Positions 1 through 10,423 of a DNA stretch of 64,000 bases are shown here, piece by piece. Both the position numbers and the translations under genes were made by a program. Location of the stretch: positions 94,047 through 158,046 of the forward strand of contig SZWC01004829.1 in the NCBI GenBank assembly GCA_023375785.1. Direction: 5' to 3'. How positions within the stretch are numbered: the first letter of the stretch is position 1; every line of letters begins with the position of its first letter. Origin of the DNA: Penium margaritaceum (taxonomy: Eukaryota; Streptophyta; Zygnematophyceae; Desmidiales; Peniaceae). Below the pieces are notes generated by a model. The model was given only the letters and a program-made list of their open reading frames with translations, was not told where the DNA came from and searched no databases.

Positions 1-3000
1 CTCCTCATCCTCGTTGTCCTCCTTGTCTCCCTTGTCCTCCTCCTCCTCGTTCACATACAAACTCAGTCCCTCCAACTCCTCACATGCCGCACCAACCAGC
101 CCCTCCTCATGAGCTCTCTTCCTCAGGTCATTTATGCACATCTCCTCCTCTATGTACTCTGGTGCAACAACGTCATGGGGAGAGACAGGGAATTCAAGCG
201 GTGACTGCTCGTTGATCCAACTCTTTATCGTGAGGAGATTCTCCACCGTCAAGTGCGCTAGCGAGTGCCTAAAATCGGTGATCACATGTCTGCCAAGTGA
301 AAACAAATGCTCAGAAGGAGTGGAGGTCGCAGGCACCGCAAGCACATCCATTGCAGCAAGGAAGAAGGTAGGGAAATGTCTCTGAATCTTCTTTTCGTGT
401 CGGAGCAACTTGCACTTCCCTGCTTTCCTTGGCAGTTTTTCCCACGAATCCACCTCAACCTCCATTGATGACATCTCCTTCGTCTCTACATGTACCTCCG
501 GCTCGTCAAACAGATCCCTGTGTGAGTCTGCCAAAGCCTCCTCCAGCAGCGCTTCATCCTCTATAGGTGGTGCAGGACGCGGACGAAGCTGACATGCGCC
601 ACTTGGGAGACTGGACCCTTGCTGTTGCTGACCACCCTGCTGCTGCCAAACCTGCAACTGTTCCACTGCTGCTCTCCATCCTGTTGCTGTCTACCCTGCT
701 GCTGTCCACTTTGCTGCTGGTTTTGCTGGCTCTTCTGGCTTTGCTCGGTGCCCTGAGAACCCCGAGTGCCTGCAGTGGATGATGTAACATCTGCTGCTGC
801 TGCATTCGTCGCTGCTGCATCTCTTGCTGCCGCTGCCTCCGCCGCTGCCTCCTCGTGCGCTTGTACCACCCTTTCATGGTAGGGACGCAACAACATCATC
901 ACCTTGCCATGCAAGTCTGCTGCTATGTGTAAGGCCATGAGCCTGTGCATGTGCTCGTACCACTTGAGCCAGAAGCGGGGGTCTGCAGCAGTTGCAAGCA
1001 GGTGGCGGGGTGTGAGAAGCCGATATTACTTCTTCAGCTTGTCTTCCACGTCCTTGATAACTTCCTTGATGTCCAGTAGGAGCTGCTCCTTGGCATCCAG
1101 CCTCCCCGTCGCTCCTCTCTTTTTGCTCTTGTCACGCCATGATTGCCTTCACCTGCCACGATGCTACCTTGTCCAACATCGACTCAAAAAACGGGATGAC
1201 GAGGTTCAGGTTGGGATAGTATGAGCTGCTGATTTCGTTGGTGTACGACTTGAATGGCTTGAGCACCATGATGAGGAGGGTAATGAGCCGCCACTCGTCG
1301 CGGCTTGGCTTCAGGAGCTCTCCCTCATTGCCATATCCATGAAGCCACGCAAGAAGCAAGTCCTTGAGGATGAGGACGCGCTCCATCATGTCGAGGCTGG
1401 CATTCCACCATGTCTCTGTGTCGAGGTGGAGTGAGAGGTACTTCACGTTGGCTGCCGTTGCAGCGTTGATGAGAGACTGCTCCCTCGGGATGGAGCGAGT
1501 CACAAAGACCGCGACAACACTGGCCTCGTGCAGGATGGTCTCTACCCTCGGGTGGCCCAGCAGATCCTTCACCGCCACGTTCATGATGTGACCCAGGTAG
1601 CGGATGTGGCCCTCCGGCAAAAGGGACGACTCCGCACACGGGATGATGAAGTTGTTGATAATTGCGTCATTCCCTGACTCGTTGTTGACAGTTAGGTAGA
1701 ACATTCTGTCAAACAGCCCCCACTGCTTCAGTGACACGACCAGCGTCAAAGCTGTTTTGTGCGTTGGGGCTGATGGGGAGAGCGGGGAAGGAGAGTGCAA
1801 GTGTCTTCACCTGCAAAACAACTTAACGCAATGCAACGCAAGTAATTTCAGATTGCAGCCTGAATAATGTTCTGGCAATTATGCACGGCAGCATGTACAG
1901 CAATGCACAACAATGCACAAATATGCACCGCGATGCGCGATAATGCACAGCGATGTGCAGCATTATGCAGCAATGCACACAAGCTCTGCACACAAATTTT
2001 TTCCAGCACCCTGCACTGCACACAACTCTGACCAGCACCCGGGAAACAAAATCTGTCCACGAGTGCTGTGCAGCAATGTGCAACAATGCCCAGCGATGCG
2101 TAGCACTGCACTGCAATTTGCAGCATATTGCGGCAATGCGCAGCAATGCGCCAAGGCGCACAGGGATGTGTGGCGATGCACCAAAAAGCACAGCGATTCG
2201 CAGCAATGCACAGCAATGTCCAGCGGTGTACAGCGGCGCGCAGCAATGTGCGGCGATTCACAACAATGTGCAGCAATGTGCAGCACTGTGGAGCTCTGCG
2301 CAGCGATGCCCAGCGATGTGCAGAAGTACACAGCACTGCGCAGCACTGAGCTGCAACGCATAGCAGTGTGGAGCGATGTGCAACATTGCGCAGCAATAAT
2401 CAACAATGTGCAGCGATGCGCATGGCTATGCACAGCAATGAGAAATGATGCCCAGCGATGTGCAGCATTGTGCACGATGCCCAGCGATGCGCAGCATTGT
2501 GCACCATGCACAGCATTGTGCACCGACACGCAGCATTGTGTGGCAATGCGCAACGATGCGCCAAGGTGCACAGGGATGTGCGGAGATGCGCCAAAAAGCA
2601 CAGTGATGCACAGTGATGCGCAGCAGAGCGCAGTAGCGTGCAGCAATGCTTGACGATTCGCAGTAATGCACGGCGATGTGCAGCACTGTGCATTACTACG
2701 CAGCGATGCACAGCGATGTCCAGCAATGCGCGGCAATTCGCAGCAATGTGCAGGTGTTGCGTGCACTTTTTGGGACACATCACCTGAAATTCAACGATCC
2801 AGTGTGCAGTCACACCGAGGTACTTCATGCAGTTCTCGCCCTTCCACCCATCTGTTGTGAAGTTGATGGCTGCCGTGACCTGTGCAAGCATCTTCCTGTT
2901 GCATTTGCGGAATGTTGTGGTGGCTATGAAAATTTGCCGACTGATGGTCATGCGACCAGGAAGGTCGCACGCCGGGTTCCCATGCCAGAAGGCGCGCTGT

Positions 3001-3046
3001 AGCCAGTTGCTCTCCAGCGAGCACTTCCCGATCCCCCCCCCCCCCC
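1..3046 (-). pseudogene. hAT-family transposase, decayed and interrupted
   Basis: Read on the minus strand. The N-terminal part (about 3046 to 2774) contains a CSLESNWLQRAFWHGNPAC segment and INFTTDGWKG / KYLGVTAHWI, typical of the start of the hAT RNase-H-like domain. It ends at a donor-like CAG|GTGATG. The core continues at 1800-1132 (LKQWGLFDRMFYLTVNNESG, LGHIMNVAVKDLLG, LDTETWWNASLDMMERV). After a frameshift near 1135 the frame continues through a TAA at 1026-1028 and a Q/A-rich stretch (560-850). It then returns to the first frame for the C-terminal dimerisation region, VPATSTPSEHLFSLGRHV, with TVENLLTIKSWI, open to the window edge. hAT transposases cut and paste DNA in the nucleus. The frameshifts and stop make this copy inactive. 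The family call is firm; exon ends are approximate. Confidence 0.85.
1880..2755. repeat. Period-10 minisatellite inside the hAT element
   Basis: About 870 bases of imperfect decamers close to CAGCRATGYG (for example cagcaatgtg, cagcactgtg, cagcgatgcc) lie between the two coding blocks of the hAT transposase. Donor-like and acceptor-like sites flank the tract (CAG|GTGATG near 2774, TTTTGCAG near 1811 on the minus strand), so it looks like an intron filled by a tandem repeat. Ten is not a multiple of three, so the repeat runs through all frames without stops. That explains the long His/Cys-rich open frames on both strands, which are not genes. Confidence 0.85.
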
Positions 3047-3052
3047 CCCCCC

Positions 3053-3147
3053 NNNNNNNNNNNNNNNNNNNNNNNNNNNNNNNNNNNNNNNNNNNNNNNN
3101 NNNNNNNNNNNNNNNNNNNNNNNNNNNNNNNNNNNNNNNNNNNNNNN
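3053..3147. other. Assembly gap of 95 N, poly-C on both sides
   Basis: Runs of C border the N block. It removes the upstream part of the hAT coding region, so the true 5' end of that element is not visible. Confidence 0.98.
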
Positions 3148-4160
3148 CCCCCCCCCCCCCTCCTCCATTTTTTGCCTCAAGATTCAGGGATCCCTGTTTG
3201 AGTCCATAAGTGGGATCCGGATCCGCGATTCCGGATCCAGAACCGGGTTCATGAATAGGATTTGCGGACCTTAGGATTTGATGTGCATCCTTACTTCCAC
3301 ATCAGCAAGCACAAGCACTATTGGGTTCCCGGTATGCAGTTCCTCGGCAGAGACGTCACACCTCCTCCTCCTATCCAAATGGGCGGGGAAACATAGTACG
3401 TGATTGAAGATATATTTCAACAAAGTATCCATTTGTCCCAAACACACGAATCGTCTTTTGCCCCACACCTTATGCCTTTGAACCACCTATGTTCCGCTCG
3501 GCGTAACAAAGTAGAATGCATAACTACACATGTACGCGTGTGACGCTCATCCTCCCAAAGCCAGATCCCATGATGGGAGATTGGCGGTACAAAGTGGTGC
3601 ATCGGTGAAAATGAATCAATCATGGATTACAGTAGATAGACTACTTAGAAGAGAATACCATATTGCACCTGCGAAAAACATTTTTTGAGAAGTTCAAACT
3701 GACCGTAATTCCGGTGAAAGACTCGAGAGTGAATGGTACATGGGCCATTTTCTCGAGTCGATTATGGCGTTGCGCAAAGGCGCCCATTCCCGTTTAGCCC
3801 TTTGGCACTCCCCAACACCGCATAACGAGGAAAGGGAAATGGACCGAAAGACGAGGTACCCACCATGTCGAATTTTTTAGCTAGTGTGTCCGTACCTACT
3901 CGTTTTGGAACGGCATGCCCATGCCACTTTAATTTTGGCATCACGTACCGAGCGTCCGGTAAAACAAAGAAAGCGTACACGAGTGCGGTGTTTTAGGACG
4001 GTATAGCACAAGGTGAAAATTTTGTGACAGCGTACCCATACACAAACTAGAGTCTTGTTCGCGCTCAGCTGAACACAGCCCTGCTACGGAACACCCATGA
4101 CAAGTACGCCTCATTGTGTTATACTCATGCAAAAACAGGATTACCCCCTTCATGTAGTGC
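3148..4160. other. No gene recognised
   Basis: Mixed-composition DNA with only short unsupported open frames. A cluster of ggatccgg-type short repeats lies at 3212-3245. Nothing else can be supported. Confidence 0.5.
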
Positions 4161-4167
4161 ACGGCCG

Positions 4168-4425
4168 GCGGTTTCCATCTAGTTGGCCAAACATTCCGTA
4201 CAATCCGCTACATTGGTATCACATTGACGGGGTTCGAGTCCGATGTGCGGATGGCAAGGGCAGCTCACTCCTAGGCCTGGGGAGTTAAGCGCACTGCCGA
4301 TGCCACATAGATCAAACAGGGGTCCCTCGCCTATGGGCGGTGGGACAGGATGGCTTGAGAGTCGGAGATCCTCAAGCACCGCGGTTTTTGCCTAGTTGGC
4401 CAAGGATTTTATCCAATCCGCTACA
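4168..4425 (+). mobile_element. Miniature element with terminal direct repeats (SMART-like or SINE-like), copy 1
   Basis: A 258-base unit is bounded by two similar 45-base direct repeats (4168-4212 and 4381-4425). Each runs from gcggttt through ctagttggccaa to atccgctaca. Directly after the left repeat is TTGGTATCAC, close to the initiator-Met tRNA primer-binding site TGGTATCAGAGC. An exact RNA polymerase III B-box-like GGTTCGAGTCC follows at 4231-4241. The layout matches a miniature LTR retrotransposon (the SMART class known in plants). The B-box leaves a tRNA-derived SINE as the alternative. A second copy at 5020-5274 in the opposite orientation supports mobility. Confidence 0.6.
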
Positions 4426-5019
4426 CTTTAAGATGACCTTAGAATTGTATACCACAAACATCTAAACGAAAGCGCAAATATATCCGAACTGCATGGTTTG
4501 CGACTCACCTAGACAAGAAGTGACAGGTTAAAATCACAACGAGAAATTGTGCATGTTTCGAATGCTGGTGCATCGAAAATGTCGACTTTGGATTGTCGTG
4601 CCCAGTTTATGCATAGCACCAAGCCACAGACGTACGAGGAGGCGCTATCATTCAATTCCAGTTCCGCATACACTAATCTGACAGCCGAGTTATCGGTGAT
4701 GCTATTATATAACAACCGTCTCTTTGTCCAAAAGGTCGACGACATTAGGTGGAGACTCGGCGTCAATACCCACGTTTCAACAAACAGCACCTAAAACAAT
4801 TGCGATCGCGAGAAGCATCGTGCAAGATGTTTCTTGCAGCTACGATGCAAATTTCAAAAAGCTCGACGACATCGTGAAGTTGCGCTAGACGTCATACAAC
4901 AAAAAACATGGTTGGGAATGCCAATCGTCAAATCTTATTGGCCTCTCATGCCTCAAGTGATTTTGTGATTCGTCATTCTCTTTTGCTAAGGAACTCTTTT
5001 TTTCCCACAAGTGGTGACG
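4426..5019. other. No gene recognised
   Basis: Short overlapping open frames on both strands (4509-4794) mirror each other and show no domain or codon signature. No function is proposed. Confidence 0.45.
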
Positions 5020-5274
5020 TGCAACGGTACTAGCGGAAAGCTTGACCGACTAGGCCAAAACCGCGGTGATCAAGGGTCTCTGACCCTCAATCCATCCCGT
5101 CCAACCGCCCACAGGCCAGGGACCCGTTCAAGCCATGAGGAGAGGCCCACCCGGGCTGCACACTCACCTAGGAGTGGACCTGCCTTCGGCGTCCATAGCG
5201 GGACTTAAACCCTGGCGCTCTGATACAAGTGCAGTGGTAACAGCGGAATTCTCGGTCGACTGGGCCAAAACCGC
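5020..5274 (-). mobile_element. Miniature element with terminal direct repeats, copy 2
   Basis: The reverse complement aligns along its whole length with the element at 4168-4425. Terminal repeats lie at 5230-5274 (left on the minus strand) and 5020-5064 (right). The left repeat ends in CA. One base later comes TTGTATCAGAGC (5217-5228), one mismatch from the initiator-Met primer-binding site. A B-box-like GGTTTAAGTCC lies at 5201-5211. Shared internal blocks include ctcctagg and a gggcgg(t)tgggac-type segment. The two copies differ at many sites, so the insertions are old. Confidence 0.6.
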
Positions 5275-5284
5275 GGTTTTGGCC
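5263..5284. repeat. Perfect 22-bp palindrome
   Basis: ggccaaaaccg and its exact reverse complement meet at CCGCGG. The palindrome forms where the terminal repeat of the minus-strand mini-element abuts a plus-strand fragment of the same repeat (5275-5300), head to head. Confidence 0.9.
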
Positions 5285-5606
5285 TAGTGGGCCAACCTTC
5301 CTGTACGAATTCATTACATAACGTGTGTCGGAAACCCGTAGGCTTCTCTCAACAATTCTCCATTAATTGTTTTGACTGCCATCAACATAATCCTTTTTAC
5401 CCTCACATGGACATCCGATGGAAACGCGCTCCCAAGGCAGGCCTCTCCGAACAACCAGAAAGCGCCAAGGCATCATACAGCTATGACTTCTTACGGAAGG
5501 TTGTCCGCGCCAAGAGGGGAGTCGAACTAGACACCTCTCACAAATTTATCCTCAACAAAATTGTTACCTAAACACGTATGTTGGAACTCGATGAGGCTTG
5601 TCCAAT

Positions 5607-6120
5607 GGTACATACCAGACGTATACAAGTCCCTAAACTCTCCGAGTGGGCATTTTTGTCATTACACAAATAGGCCACCGCACGTTGCGACCCTGATTTT
5701 TGCTTCGACAGTTGAGGGCACTTCAGCCAATTGCCCTCGGATGACTTTCAAGAAACATCGACAAAAGTTTCACGACTGTCCAGCCGACTTCTGGACGCAT
5801 CGAGATTTGTCAATATTCATAAAGATGCATCTCGCATCTTCACCGTCGATCTTCAAAGCCCCCTGATTCTTGAGAGGAGCTTCTCGACCTAACCACTCGC
5901 GTCACGACTCCACACGCGTCGCTCGACAATCGACCCAATGACTTCGACTACGTCTCATTTGTATGTCGAGACTTGCATACATGTGTTCGATCATTTCGAC
6001 ACTTGTCATGGAAATACACTTACCGCTAATTATTAATTTCTCAAGTTTCCAAAATTCTCAAACCGTCTTCAGCCTCGCAACTCATACCTCCTCACCATCT
6101 ACGCTTAGTTCAACATAACA
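5607..6120 (+). mobile_element. Solo LTR of the Ty3/gypsy family in this window
   Basis: From tacataccagacgta to the final cataaca, this matches the LTRs at 12119-12905, 23880-24471 and 29671-30218 block by block. Shared blocks include the tccctaa..gtgggcatttt start, the gggca..ggccaa..tgccctc stretch, the cttcgaagcccc-like block, and the ccatctacgct end. No gag or pol lies next to it, so it is a solo or isolated LTR of about 514 bases. Confidence 0.75.
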
Positions 6121-7120
6121 TCCAAGATCTGGACTTGTGCAATTTGTTGGGTTACGAAGTATCCCTATTGTTTTCCGTTCGACATCCACTTTTTAAAAAC
6201 TGTTCTTCCCCTGTTTCCCGTACCACCTTGCCCACCTTTGGGAGCTCGACCAAAATGAGAGACTCACCCCTCCAGTGTTCAAGGTGCGCAAAAACATGTT
6301 CTACACATTCAATCAAACAGAACCCGACAAGCAATGGCACATCCCACTTGGCGGATGTGCGAAGTTTGCAATCTGACGGCTTTTTTTTGTAGTTTGTCGC
6401 ACATCTCAAGCCCTCGTTGGTGGCCCCGGCTGGGGCTGACTACACGCAACGTGGAGGGTATTCCTTGATCCATGTTGATGTGGATCGAGCGAGACCGCCG
6501 ATCCAGTGACAGGTCCATCTTGACCCTTCGAAAAATCGAGCGCGACACAAGAAACCTGGACCATAATCGAGCCCGATCGGAAAATTGCCACAAAAGACAT
6601 GAAAGTTAAACAGCTCGAATCAAAGCCACTAGTACAAGAAACGTTTCAACCCCTAATACATAATACATACAGAGAACATAGATAGAGCATACATACATAC
6701 ACAAATACATTAAAAAACACACAATTACACATATAATCGCATATGATCCATGCCAAAGAATGCGTATCACACTAGAATAAAATTATTTTTTTCTTTTACA
6801 TATGAGCAGCTTTTACACCGTCGTGTTTAAAAAAATGTACAGTTCAAATGGTTTTCATTTCTTTGATCACCTAGCCAACATAAAATATCGAAAAAAATCA
6901 ATGTTTAAAATTCATTTTCCTTTCCATCTCTTTTTTTTCTCAATTCATTTTATATGTATTTAGATCTTACTTCGTAACCCATGCACGCGTGTAGCTTTGC
7001 ACCCTTGTTCTTTTTTAAGTGAGCTGGATACGCCTTGTCCAAAATTCTAATACGGGTATGCCAGTTTGATAGCGCGCGCGGTTCGGATATCAGAGAAAGA
7101 AGTGCCTAGCGAAATGCAGG
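6121..7120. other. AT-rich intergenic DNA
   Basis: Contains an ATAC/CATA-rich simple stretch (about 6655-6740) and T- or A-rich runs. No gene is supported. Confidence 0.5.
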
Positions 7121-7123
7121 GCG

Positions 7124-7571
7124 CGGCTGGTAAACGCTGGAATCCATCGTTGAACGGAATCGGACAGTTCTCTGCATATTCTGTTGGAGGACTTTAATTG
7201 TCCACACATTTCACCCTGGCTATTTGTCATTCTCATCGCCGGTCAGGAGAACAGTGCAGGCGGTCAGGTCCGGGGTAACTTCTTCCCAATTGTGGACGAG
7301 CATCGAGCTTCCAACTATGAATGTTCGCACGTGATTGGTGGAATAGGGGATTGTTGGGAAGATTCTGTTCAGCCATTGGTGTGCCATGCGGGGCCCGCCA
7401 GGATCGCTCAACGAGGGAAGAAAGAAGTCATTCCGGACGGATCGACGTGGAGGGCCAAGCCACCCTACGTGGACCACTGTAAGGCTGAAACACCGCGGAC
7501 AGGACCGACTGCCCATCGCTGGAATCCATCGTTGAGGACGCCCAACAACGCATTCCAGCGTTTACCAGCCG
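7124..7571. mobile_element. MITE-like element with 20-bp terminal inverted repeats
   Basis: cggctggtaaacgctggaat (7124-7143) is exactly reverse-complemented at 7552-7571. The span is 448 bases, with a further ctggaatccatcgttga repeat just inside each end. No transposase is encoded; the 218-aa plus-strand frame crossing it has no domain. Target-site duplications were not identified. Confidence 0.45.
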
Positions 7572-7574
7572 TAC

Positions 7575-7889
7575 CCGCAGTCTTGTCTGCCACTGCACTG
7601 AACATTTCAGCACCGCACAGTTCGTATGGGCCATGGAGCCTTTGCACCACACCGAACCTCTCAATGAGTCATCACTGCAAGCATCCGAAATCGACTGCTG
7701 ACAATGACAGGTCGAGATTTTGTCGGGTTTTCACTATTTGGCGAGATTCTTCCCCCGCGCCGCGCCTTGCTACGTCCACTGAAATCAGCAACCACTTGAA
7801 GCCACAGGCGTACGAATCAGTTGGAATGTGCAGATTGTGATTTCAACCAGAGGCGTTCGATGCCTTCTCGATGCCAATATCTGCGTCAA
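7575..7889 (+). promoter_or_regulatory. Upstream module of dirigent-like copy A (first piece)
   Basis: The stretch beginning ctgaacatttcagcaccgcacag is closely related to 38065-38445. Its end (7695-7889) is repeated exactly at 8490-8686, across single-N joins. In the correct order it continues from 8686 into the gene. It is probably promoter or 5' flank; no promoter element was identified with confidence. Confidence 0.5.
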
Positions 7890-7908
7890 NTACTTGCTAA
7901 GTAGATGG

Positions 7909-7945
7909 ATGGAAACGTGGTACTTGGCAAGTACCACGTTTCCAT
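7909..7945. repeat. 37-bp perfect hairpin of dirigent intron 4 (duplicate piece)
   Basis: Two 18-base arms, ATGGAAACGTGGTACTTG and its exact reverse complement, are separated by one G. This is the assembly duplicate of the hairpin at 10387-10423. Confidence 0.9.
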
Positions 7946-8215
7946 CACCATGGATTTCTCATCTGCAGGGAGACGGCAGAGCGTCTGCGAGACTTCTTGA
8001 GTTCTGTATGGCGTTGCGCGTGCGACAATCAGCCACACGTCTTTTTTGTTCACCAATGCGCGAATTCCATTGGTTTGCAGCCGTCTGATGAGGCATTAGA
8101 CTGCTGGATTCTCGTTGTGACTTGTAAGGTCGGACTGGTACCTCCCCGTCTCGCGCACACAAGCACTTATCGTTACCCCCGTCGCCTTCTGGTCCGTGCG
8201 TGTGGACATCTGCAG

Positions 8216-8364
8216 GTGCCCAGGACGACAGTGAGAACGAGAACGAGTTTGCCATCGTGGGCGGCACGGGCAAGTACGCTGGGGCAGAGGGCTATCTGTT
8301 GTCCACCACCCTCAGCACGACGCCTGGTAGCCAGAGGTACAAGGACGAGTTCTACCTCATGTGA
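8216..8364 (+). CDS. Dirigent-like copy A, exon 5 (assembly duplicate)
   Basis: Follows an acceptor, CTGCAG|G. It encodes the C-terminal part with FAIVGGTGKYAGAEGY and ends FYLM-TGA. It duplicates 9708-9856, and only one of the two should exist in the genome. An AATAAA signal lies 78 bases after the stop (8442-8447). Confidence 0.75.
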
Positions 8365-8489
8365 ATCGTCTGGTAGCCACGGGGCATGGGGACATCGAAA
8401 TGTGGAGAGGAGGAGGATGCTCTCCCCGGTGGTTGTCACAGAATAAAGCGAGGCTTCCAAGCCTCCCTGTCAAAAACTTTGGCTGGAGN

Positions 8490-8756
8490 CTGCTGACAAT
8501 GACAGGTCGAGATTTTGTCGGGTTTTCACTATTTGGCGAGATTCTTCCCCCGCGCCGCGCCTTGCTACGTCCACTGAAATCAGCAACCACTTGAAGCCAC
8601 AGGCGTACGAATCAGTTGGAATGTGCAGATTGTGATTTCAACCAGAGGCGTTCGATGCCTTCTCGATGCCAATATCTGCGTCAAATTTAAGCCCTAACAA
8701 ACTGCGCGCGACACGAACGGCAAAAGCTGACCCCCTCGTGCGGAAGATGGCACCAT
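8490..8756 (+). promoter_or_regulatory. Upstream module of dirigent-like copy A (second piece)
   Basis: Repeats 7695-7889 and then continues through gcgcgacacgaacggc to caccattg. The 38-kb orphan copy matches up to this point and then stops. From about 8757 the sequence instead resembles the flank of copy C (from about 58305). The junction makes copy A look modular: one upstream module shared with 38 kb and one gene module shared with 58 kb. Confidence 0.5.
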
Positions 8757-9086
8757 TGCCTACAGCGTGCTGTTCGGCCTACCTTCTCTTTTCCCTTTCC
8801 CACCTTTGCCCCCCTTCCCCCCCTTCCTCCCCATGACCCCCCCTCCTCCTCCCGTTCTGTCGCCGTCGGACCCCGCGCTGCCATTTTCGCGTTGCGCGGG
8901 ACGCACCAGCGGTGCGGGACCCCTCGCACCGTCTCGTAGCGGCCGCATCGACCAGGCTGGTCCATAACTAGGCCTCAGAAAGCAGTAGAGAGATACATCC
9001 CCGTCTGATCCTTGGTCAACTGTTACGGCACCCTTTATCCAATCCTGTCATTCCGTCCTGGACACCTCCCGCGCACCCTGGTCGCA

Positions 9087-9568
9087 ATGGCTCTCCGTGC
9101 TCTCCTCTTCGCGGCTGCCGTGATCCTGCTGTCCACTGCCGGTGAGTGCAGCGACACCCACGCGCTTAGGTTGTCGTTCATGCGAAAGTCACCCTGACGA
9201 GGTCTACTTCGCGTACTGTATGTCACAGTGGTCGAGGGCGCTTCGTACAAGATGAAGATTGTCGGCTACGAAGATGGCGTTGGCGCCCAGACGGTATGTG
9301 AGGCATATTTCCTCTCCGACGTGCCAAGGCTCTCTCCTCGCTGCATCGGCCCACTTCGTTGTCGCCACTGGTCGATCGACGTTCACTCCCTCCCGCGCGT
9401 GAAAATCCTTTCAGTCCTCCCCGGCATCGTCGCCTGTCTGACGAGCGCCTGTAAGCCTTTTCGCTGCAGCTGTTTTACTCGAAGTCCGGCAAGACGGTGA
9501 CAGGCGCTGCAAGCGTGGGTGACACATTCACGTGGCTGTGGACCTTCCGCAACACTTCCAACGCTAAG
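9087..9568 (+). CDS. Dirigent-like (AOC-barrel) secreted protein, copy A, exons 1-3
   Basis: Exon 1 is 9087-9141 (MALRALLFAAAVILLSTA, a signal peptide). Exon 2 is 9229-9293 (EGASYKMKIVGYEDGVGAQ). Exon 3 is 9470-9568 (YSKSGKTVTGAASVGDTF, TWLWTFRNTSNAK). All introns start with GT and end with AG, and exon lengths (55, 65, 99) equal those of copy C. Dirigent proteins are secreted eight-stranded barrels that steer radical coupling of phenolics; the substrate here is unknown. The rest of the gene is displaced: exon 4 at 10255-10351 and exon 5 at 9708-9856. About 94% of residues agree with copy C. The start is the first ATG of the signal peptide, at the same place in both copies. Confidence 0.8.
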
Positions 9569-9707
9569 GTGAACCATGAGTCGCCCCTCCCCTCTCACCC
9601 CCTTCTCAACCATTGTTTGCAATAGCTCGACCCTCTNCCGTCTCGCGCACACAAGCACTTATCGTTACCCCCGTCGCCTTCTGGTCCGTGCGTGTGGACA
9701 TCTGCAG

Positions 9708-9856
9708 GTGCCCAGGACGACAGTGAGAACGAGAACGAGTTTGCCATCGTGGGCGGCACGGGCAAGTACGCTGGGGCAGAGGGCTATCTGTTGTCCACCA
9801 CCCTCAGCACGACGCCTGGTAGCCAGAGGTACAAGGACGAGTTCTACCTCATGTGA
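9708..9856 (+). CDS. Dirigent-like copy A, exon 5
   Basis: 149 bases after CTGCAG, carrying the family's glycine-rich strand motif FAIVGGTGKYAGAEGY and ending in FYLM-TGA. Phase fits exon 4 (one base left over). Poly(A) signal AATAAA lies at 9934-9939. It sits before exon 4 only because of the N joins at 9637 and 10235. Confidence 0.8.
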
Positions 9857-10254
9857 ATCGTCTGGTAGCCACGGGGCATGGGGACATCGAAATGTGGAGA
9901 GGAGGAGGATGCTCTCCCCGGTGGTTGTCACAGAATAAAGCGAGGCTTCCAAGCCTCCCTGTCAAAAACTTTGGCTGGAGGTTTATCAGGAGATCCCTGG
10001 ACAATGATCGACAACCTCATAATGAAGCAAAGTTGGCCCTTCTTGTATGCCGTACTCGCTCCTCCTCTTTTGCTTGAACCAACAGTAGCCAAACTGTCTT
10101 CCTTCGGAAAACCTCAGACAGTTGAACTAGTTTTGTTCTGCCTTGCAGTAAAGTGCAGAACGAAACGAAACCCTTACTTGGAACTTCTTCTTTTAGCTCA
10201 GTCACATGTAGACGAAAAAAACGCGCAGCCTCAANTCTCTCAACGCTTGCGCAG

Positions 10255-10351
10255 ATTGGGACGGTCACCGGCACCTGCCTGTACACGACTTCGACCATCA
10301 ACATTTGCACCATCACCTATCGCCTCACTGGCGGAAGCATCACTGTGACTG
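10255..10351 (+). CDS. Dirigent-like copy A, exon 4
   Basis: 97 bases after TTGCGCAG and before GTGAGT. It encodes IGTVTGTCLYTTSTINIC and TITYRLTGGSITVTG, the central barrel strands, identical in protein to copy C. It begins 20 bases after an N (10235) and is out of order relative to exon 5. Confidence 0.8.
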
Positions 10352-10386
10352 GTGAGTGGTGCAAGTAGTACTTGCTAAGTAGATGG

Positions 10387-10423
10387 ATGGAAACGTGGTA
10401 CTTGGCAAGTACCACGTTTCCAT
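10387..10423. repeat. 37-bp perfect hairpin in intron 4 of dirigent-like copy A
   Basis: Arms of 18 bases with a one-base centre, beginning 35 bases after the exon 4 donor. The same hairpin stands at the same place in copy C (59431-59467). RNA from the intron would fold into a near-uninterrupted stem. Confidence 0.9.

Noticed and set aside
1963-2778. 271-codon His/Cys-rich minus-strand frame, metal-binding-like
   Set aside because: It lies wholly in the period-10 minisatellite and similar frames exist on both strands.
4213-4241. tRNA gene suggested by a perfect B-box
   Set aside because: No acceptor stem or cloverleaf could be formed, and the segment belongs to a repeated element.
7184-7840. 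218-codon plus-strand frame upstream of the dirigent gene
   Set aside because: It crosses the MITE-like element and the upstream module, has no domain, and is not preserved in the 38-kb copy.
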